Positions 62,101 through 64,000 of a DNA stretch of 64,000 bases are shown piece by piece. Source of the stretch: Colius striatus (lineage: Eukaryota > Chordata > Aves > Coliiformes > Coliidae). The DNA is taken from the NCBI RefSeq assembly GCF_028858725.1, contig NC_084762.1, forward strand, positions 9,309,374-9,373,373, given 5' to 3'. Made by a program: the position numbers and the translations under genes. The notes under the pieces were generated by a model. It was not told the DNA's origin. It saw only the letters and a program-made list of their open reading frames with translations, and did no database searches. The first letter of the stretch is position 1, and the number at the start of each line of letters is the position of its first letter.

Positions 62101-64000
62101 CTCTCAGGAAAGACTTTAGATAAAAGTTTAGAAGTCTGAGCTAAAACTTCACATCCACCTTCGTGAGACCATGATTCCTTATTGGCTTTCATCCAGGTAG
62201 CAAAGTAAAGATTACATCACAGTTACCACTTGAACTGTTTGATTACACACATAATCTATGGGACAGCTTTATGGCTGCTCAGGAAAGTTATCCCTTTGCA
62301 AGAGCATGGCGAGGGTATGCTACCTTGTGCTACCTCCATTACTGAAGTGCTGTGAGTAACAGTTTGGAAGAGGCTTGAAAGAGAATTTTTCCACGAGCTG
62401 TGGTAGTAGCTTTCCTCCACCTCACCTGAAATTGTCAGAATTTATGCTCTGTATCTAACACACATCCAGGGTCATGCAAGAGGAAGGAGTCCTCCACAGT
62501 GACAGTTTCAAGTGCAAGTACTGTCAAGCTACAAGGCAAGAACTGTCAGGTTAACTCCATGACCATGATGGCTCCATGATGACAAGTTTCTGTTACCTCA
62601 AGCGTAACAGATATTTTAGTTGTAATGTTTTCCTTCTAAATAAGTCAGTGTTGCTGAAAGTCTTTTTCACTTTCCCAATTAGTCTCACAAAAGTATTCTG
62701 TGAGAGGTAGAGGACACTGGATTCTTCTAAACAGTATTTGTAGGGGTAAAGGCCACAGCACACTCCATAAACAGCACTGCAAAAGGGCTCCTCAACATGC
62801 CTCGATCATTTTAACACTTGTCACCTTGTGAAATGTACTCTCCAAGTAACCTCAAAACATGCCTGGCATTTCGGGGACTTCTCCAAGCAGCTTGTTCCTG
62901 TTGCAACTTGTGTGCATGACTGGGTCTGTTTTTTCTGCAAGCAGTTCCCCACCACACTATCTAGTACCCTGACTCCAAACACAGGTAGAGAAGTGTTTTG
63001 CTTAGGAGTTGTATCCCAGGCCATGCACTGAGCTCCAAATAGCATGCAGCTCTGCTTTAAGTCAGACAGAACCATCTCCTCGTGTAAGCCCCTAGGACTG
63101 CAAGCAGCACCTGAGCAGCCTCTGACTCCAATGCACTCACGCTGGTGGCATCTAGATGGCAACAGACAACTGAGTCTAAGGAACTCAGACTACATAACAC
63201 AGACATTTTGGAAGAAGAGCTACAGTGATTCTCCAGCTCCACAGCAGAGGAAAAAATAATAACCAGGAAGCACATATTATTAGGTAACACAGCCCAATGA
63301 TACTTACAGAAGACTGAGCACCTTCTGAGCTGAACCGATACGCTCCAGAGCTATTGTATGTCCCCACCGAGCAGCGGTAGTCCGGTGACCACTGGCTGCT
63401 GTGCGAGTTAGAGAAGGTCACGCTGCTACCAGAAGTAATAGCACCATCTTCATAATCATCTTGGTCGTAATCATAGTCTCCATCGGGAGAAATAAGTTCC
63501 ACAGAGTTTGGGGGTCTGCACGACACGTTTTCTGGCATGCAGTACGTGGACTCCCCGCTGGAAGAGTTGTGGAGACTGACAGTATCGTGGGGAGGAGGGA
63601 TGAGCACGGCCTCGCTCGCAGCAGGCATCGTTGGCACCACCGTGTCATTCATGTAGGGATCCTCTTCTGAGGAATCATCGCTCGTTCTGATGCCACTGGT
63701 CCTTTGATCAGAATGGCCATGCTCACTCGGGTTGGGCGAATCCTTGAATGCATCATCATCAGCTTCAAAGCCCTCATCTACCTCCTCCTCAGGATATGGC
63801 TGGCTGAAGTTAAAATTGGGCTTTTCGCTGCAGGCGTTTCCAGTCTGTTCCGTCAGCTCAGCGGGATACCCGTTGCCCACAGACAGAGACCTCTCGATGT
63901 TTCGGACGCATTCGTCAATCTCATCAAAGTTCAGGGATTCCAGGAACTCCTGGGCTGCTCGGCATGCCTCGTCCTCAAGCCGCCGGAGCTCCTCGTCCCG
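38010..64000 (-). CDS. MYO10: MYO10 (unconventional myosin-X), C-terminal half, 17 coding exons, 5' part outside window
   Basis: This is the tail of myosin-X, the motor that moves to filopodial tips and carries integrins, netrin receptors and PtdIns(3,4,5)P3-linked cargo. Seventeen minus-strand exons, all bounded by GT-AG, sum to 3447 nt: 1148 codons plus TGA with no frameshift. In window-local residue numbers: end of coiled coil 1-25, PEST region about 30-265, PH1 N-half about 268-304, PH2 about 305-405, PH1 C-half about 430-482, PH3 484-595, MyTH4 about 640-790, FERM about 790-1134, then a Ser-rich C-terminus. Intron lengths from the 5' side are 1239, 1280, 2291, 3418, 734, 2169, 458, 1432, 1280, 1238, 2284, 567, 876, 2553, 364 and 361. 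Apart from the CR1 copies listed separately I see nothing recognisable in them. Assignment rests on near-continuous recall-level match to vertebrate MYO10. The motor and IQ motifs lie beyond position 64000. Confidence 0.97.
38340..38440 (+). mobile_element. CR1 3' fragment in the last MYO10 intron
   Basis: GAGGGATATGGTTTAGCGAC, GTTAGTGGTTGGACTCGATC and AAGGTCTTTTCCAACTGTAA, ending ATCTATGATTCTA, is a plus-oriented CR1-Y-like 3' end. It occupies over a quarter of the 361-nt intron between the last two coding exons. Confidence 0.88.
38482..38673 (-). CDS. MYO10: MYO10 exon: FERM F3 lobe
   Basis: The 192-nt, 64-codon phase-0 exon encodes [40 protein letters not shown] and [20 protein letters not shown], ending ETSE. 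This is the PH/PTB-like F3 lobe that binds integrin-beta and netrin-receptor tails. Acceptor TAG at 38674-38676; donor GTAAGTG from 38481 downward. The coding GC content rises here relative to flanking introns. Confidence 0.96.
39038..39490 (-). CDS. MYO10: MYO10 exon: FERM F2 lobe with charged insert
   Basis: The 453-nt exon (151 codons, phase 0 at both ends) encodes [60 protein letters not shown] and [12 protein letters not shown]. The alternating basic/Ser segment ATFLEG-like RRSFRSGS lies in the extended F2 loop typical of MyTH4-FERM myosins. Acceptor TAG at 39491-39493; donor GTGAGTA at 39031-39037 (minus). A 2553-nt intron lies upstream. Confidence 0.97.
40795..40868 (+). mobile_element. 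CR1 3' tip in a MYO10 intron
   Basis: GGAGGGTTGGACTGGATGAT, CTTTTGAGATCCCTCCCAGC and CTTGAGATTCTGTGATTCTG make up a plus-oriented CR1 terminal segment. Confidence 0.88.
42044..42164 (-). CDS. MYO10: MYO10 exon: FERM F1/F2
   Basis: The 121-nt exon encodes [20 protein letters not shown] then [33 protein letters not shown] is a conserved FERM strand-helix segment. The first base completes Lys from the previous exon. Acceptor CAG at 42165-42167; donor GTAAAGG, a weaker-than-consensus 5' splice site, from 42043 downward. Ends in phase 0. Confidence 0.95.
42286..42333. repeat. Compound microsatellite (TA, TG)
   Basis: TATGTATATATATAGAGAGG followed by a TGTGTGTGTGTGTGTATATT tract in a MYO10 intron. 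Short and possibly polymorphic. Confidence 0.75.
43041..43177 (-). CDS. MYO10: MYO10 exon: FERM F1 lobe
   Basis: The 137-nt exon encodes [20 protein letters not shown] then [20 protein letters not shown] and LAKFE plus two bases of Lys. It continues F1 into the F1-F2 boundary. Acceptor TAG at 43178-43180; donor GTGAGTGC from 43040 downward, minus strand. No methionine falls at the exon start, so it was located by homology and splice sites rather than as an open frame with ATG. Confidence 0.95.
43745..43952 (-). CDS. MYO10: MYO10 exon: MyTH4-FERM junction and start of FERM F1 lobe
   Basis: The 208-nt exon encodes [40 protein letters not shown] and [20 protein letters not shown], ending TTAGE. 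The ubiquitin-like F1 lobe of FERM starts near TSTVYCHGG. Acceptor CAG at 43953-43955; donor GTGAGAAG from 43744 downward. Ends in phase 0. Confidence 0.97.
44123..44845 (-). mobile_element. CR1 LINE, longest copy, with broken ORF2 C-terminus, in a MYO10 intron
   Basis: The reversed tip TCATAGAATCATAGAATGGT starts the element. On the minus strand two overlapping frames give the CR1 reverse-transcriptase C-terminus: [20 protein letters not shown] and [20 protein letters not shown] in one frame, then [40 protein letters not shown] and [20 protein letters not shown] with a stop in another. The frame change between them marks it as a pseudogene copy. It sits in the 2284-nt intron before the FERM F1 exon. 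Confidence 0.93.
46237..46534 (-). CDS. MYO10: MYO10 exon: MyTH4 core
   Basis: The 298-nt exon encodes [20 protein letters not shown], the segment [20 protein letters not shown] and [20 protein letters not shown], ending [17 protein letters not shown] and the SWQILT..FLPS pattern are diagnostic of MyTH4 domains. Two bases complete the preceding Leu codon. The Arg codon at the end is split (AG|G). Donor GTGAGAAG, minus strand, from 46236; acceptor TAG at 46535-46537. Confidence 0.97.
47773..47896 (-). CDS. MYO10: MYO10 exon: lead-in to MyTH4
   Basis: The 124-nt exon encodes [40 protein letters not shown] and N plus one base of Leu. The conserved [13 protein letters not shown] segment opens the MyTH4 fold, which with FERM forms the cargo- and microtubule-binding supramodule. 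Acceptor TAG at 47897-47899; donor GTAAGTG at 47772 downward on the minus strand. Confidence 0.96.
49177..49334 (-). CDS. MYO10: MYO10 exon: PH3 C-terminal half and linker to MyTH4
   Basis: The 158-nt exon encodes [40 protein letters not shown] and [12 protein letters not shown]. The Trp in [10 protein letters not shown] is the PH helix hallmark. The tail begins the helical lead-in to MyTH4. Acceptor CAG at 49335-49337; donor GTAGGC at 49171-49176. It ends in phase 0 on Lys. Confidence 0.96.
49526..49808 (+). mobile_element. CR1 LINE 3' fragment in a MYO10 intron
   Basis: Plus orientation: GACAGAACTAAGGGGAATGG, CCCAGGCTGCCCAGGGAGGG, CCTGATCGAGGGGAACCTGC, GGTCCCTTCCAACCCCTACC and the tip ATTCTGTGATTCTATGATTC. 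Well preserved. Confidence 0.92.
50767..50961 (-). CDS. MYO10: MYO10 exon: PH3 N-terminal half
   Basis: The 195-nt exon encodes [20 protein letters not shown] then [20 protein letters not shown] and [15 protein letters not shown], the first strands of the third PH domain. Its Gly codon is split with the preceding exon. Acceptor CAG at 50962-50964; donor GTAGTT, minus strand, at 50761-50766. The last base opens a Gly codon completed in the next exon (ETG|YWN). Confidence 0.96.
51420..51562 (-). CDS. MYO10: MYO10 exon: C-half of split PH1
   Basis: The 143-nt exon encodes [36 protein letters not shown] and ends [17 protein letters not shown] is the C-terminal PH helix with its conserved Trp and completes PH1 after the PH2 insertion. 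Acceptor CAG at 51563-51565; donor GTAAGAAC, minus strand, at 51412-51419. Phase 2 in, phase 1 out. Confidence 0.95.
53732..53787 (-). CDS. MYO10: MYO10 small exon (56 nt) linking PH2 to the C-half of PH1
   Basis: The very short exon encodes [18 protein letters not shown] plus two bases of an Arg codon. Acceptor TAG at 53788-53790 and donor GTAAGTC at 53731 downward. It is missed by open-frame scanning because of its size. It was found by looking for the residues needed between the PQNAV and RPNSFV segments, and it restores frame exactly. Confidence 0.93.
54522..54615 (-). CDS. MYO10: MYO10 exon: PH2 C-terminal helix
   Basis: The 94-nt exon encodes [20 protein letters not shown] and then [11 protein letters not shown]. 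The invariant Trp of the PH-domain C-terminal helix is the second residue. Acceptor CAG at 54616-54618; donor GTAAGTC from 54521 downward on the minus strand. It ends in phase 0. The 3418-nt intron upstream (54616-58033) is the longest MYO10 intron in the window and holds one CR1 fragment. Confidence 0.95.
56516..56583 (-). mobile_element. CR1 3' tip in a MYO10 intron
   Basis: TCATAGCATCCTGGAATGGT, GGTTGGAAGGGACCTTTACA and TTAGTCCAACCCCCCTGC form the reversed CR1 3' end, truncated after about 70 bp. Confidence 0.88.
58034..58129 (-). CDS. MYO10: MYO10 exon: PH2 C-terminal strands
   Basis: The 96-nt exon encodes [20 protein letters not shown], then [11 protein letters not shown], the later beta strands of PH2 leading to its C-terminal helix. 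It begins with the last base of a Lys codon (VRTAK|EIVD) and ends with two bases of a Ser codon that the next exon completes (EDAS|QWF). The acceptor is CAG at 58130-58132 and the donor GTATG begins at 58033 on the minus strand. Confidence 0.95.
58963..59058 (-). mobile_element. CR1 3' fragment in a MYO10 intron
   Basis: CAGAATCTTAAGAGTTGGAA, GATCATCCAGTCCAACCCCT and GCAGGACCACCTAGAGTAGG with TCACACAGGAA follow the reversed CR1 3' end. Confidence 0.85.
60421..60664 (-). CDS. MYO10: MYO10 exon: PH1 N-half and start of inserted PH2
   Basis: The 244-nt exon encodes [20 protein letters not shown] (PH1 beta strands) and then, after EALKQ, a second PH start, [20 protein letters not shown] followed by RWFVLRQ. 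The basic pattern K-Kx(n)-RR-x-x-KKR is the phosphoinositide-binding loop of PH2, the domain known to recruit myosin-X to PtdIns(3,4,5)P3 membranes. Two PH starts back to back within one exon is the family's signature: PH2 is inserted inside PH1. Acceptor CAG 60665-60667; donor GT at 60419-60420; ends in phase 2. Confidence 0.97.
61945..62068 (-). CDS. MYO10: MYO10 exon: acidic linker into PH1
   Basis: The 124-nt exon has acceptor TAG at 62069-62071 and donor GT at 61943-61944. It starts in phase 0 and leaves one base for the next codon. It encodes the last acidic PEST piece ([20 protein letters not shown]) followed by a Ser/Tyr-rich stretch and YFHSFLYMK, which is the first strand of the split PH1 domain. 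The join to the next exon makes a Gly codon and gives [14 protein letters not shown]. Confidence 0.95.
63308..64000 (-). CDS. MYO10: MYO10 exon: end of coiled coil and PEST-rich region (truncated by window edge)
   Basis: Reading from 64000 downward in phase 0 gives [20 protein letters not shown], the end of the charged helix/coiled coil, then an acidic Ser/Pro/Thr-rich stretch with [34 protein letters not shown] and [16 protein letters not shown]. Such PEST sequences are a named feature of myosin-X and separate the dimerisation helix from the PH domains. The exon ends ...GAQSS before the donor GTAAGTA (63301-63307). It continues past the right edge, so its 5' boundary is unseen. The segment between CMPENV and SPDGDYDYD ([11 protein letters not shown] here) looks longer than I recall for the mammalian protein. 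Confidence 0.97.

Noticed and set aside
1..64000. tRNA, rRNA, CRISPR, bacterial-type operons or phage genes
   Set aside because: None seen on either strand. The sequence is vertebrate throughout, with spliced genes and avian repeats.

Overview
The window is nuclear DNA from a bird. The evidence is many CR1 retrotransposon copies carrying the avian 3' tip (repeated ATTCTATG-like octamers), a solo LTR of an avian endogenous-retrovirus type, and two vertebrate genes whose exons translate cleanly across GT-AG introns. The species cannot be named from the sequence.

Two genes lie in tandem on the minus strand. From 64000 down to about 36885 is the 3' half of MYO10 (unconventional myosin-X). Seventeen coding exons (63308-64000, running off the right edge, to 38010-38120) join with compatible phases into 1148 codons plus a stop, with no frameshift. 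They encode the end of the neck/tail coiled coil, the PEST region, a PH1 domain split by an inserted PH2, PH3, MyTH4 and FERM. The motor, IQ motifs and most of the coiled coil lie to the right of the window. A 3' UTR of about 1.1 kb ends near the only AATAAA downstream of the stop (36903-36908, minus).

About 6 kb further left is a CpG island (about 29960-30840) with GC boxes, a palindromic CRE, a CLEAR-like E-box and a 17-bp triple repeat. It contains the first coding exon of RETREG1 (FAM134B, the ER-phagy receptor; 30194-30438, minus). No later RETREG1 exon was recognised, so positions 1-30193 are read as part of a long first intron. MYO10 and RETREG1 are neighbours in the same orientation in other vertebrates, which supports both calls.

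The remainder is intron or intergenic DNA. It holds about 18 CR1 fragments of different ages. Among them are an ancient amniote-type copy at 4093-5260, copies retaining the ORF2 C-terminus at 6861-7232 and 44123-44845, and an apparent 5'-inverted copy at 33869-34205. There is also one solo LTR (25007-25597) and a few tandem or simple repeats. I found no tRNA, rRNA, CRISPR array or complete extra gene. I found no previously undescribed system; the best leads are the RETREG1 promoter architecture, the inverted CR1, and a small unexplained open frame in RETREG1 intron 1 (28056-28271).
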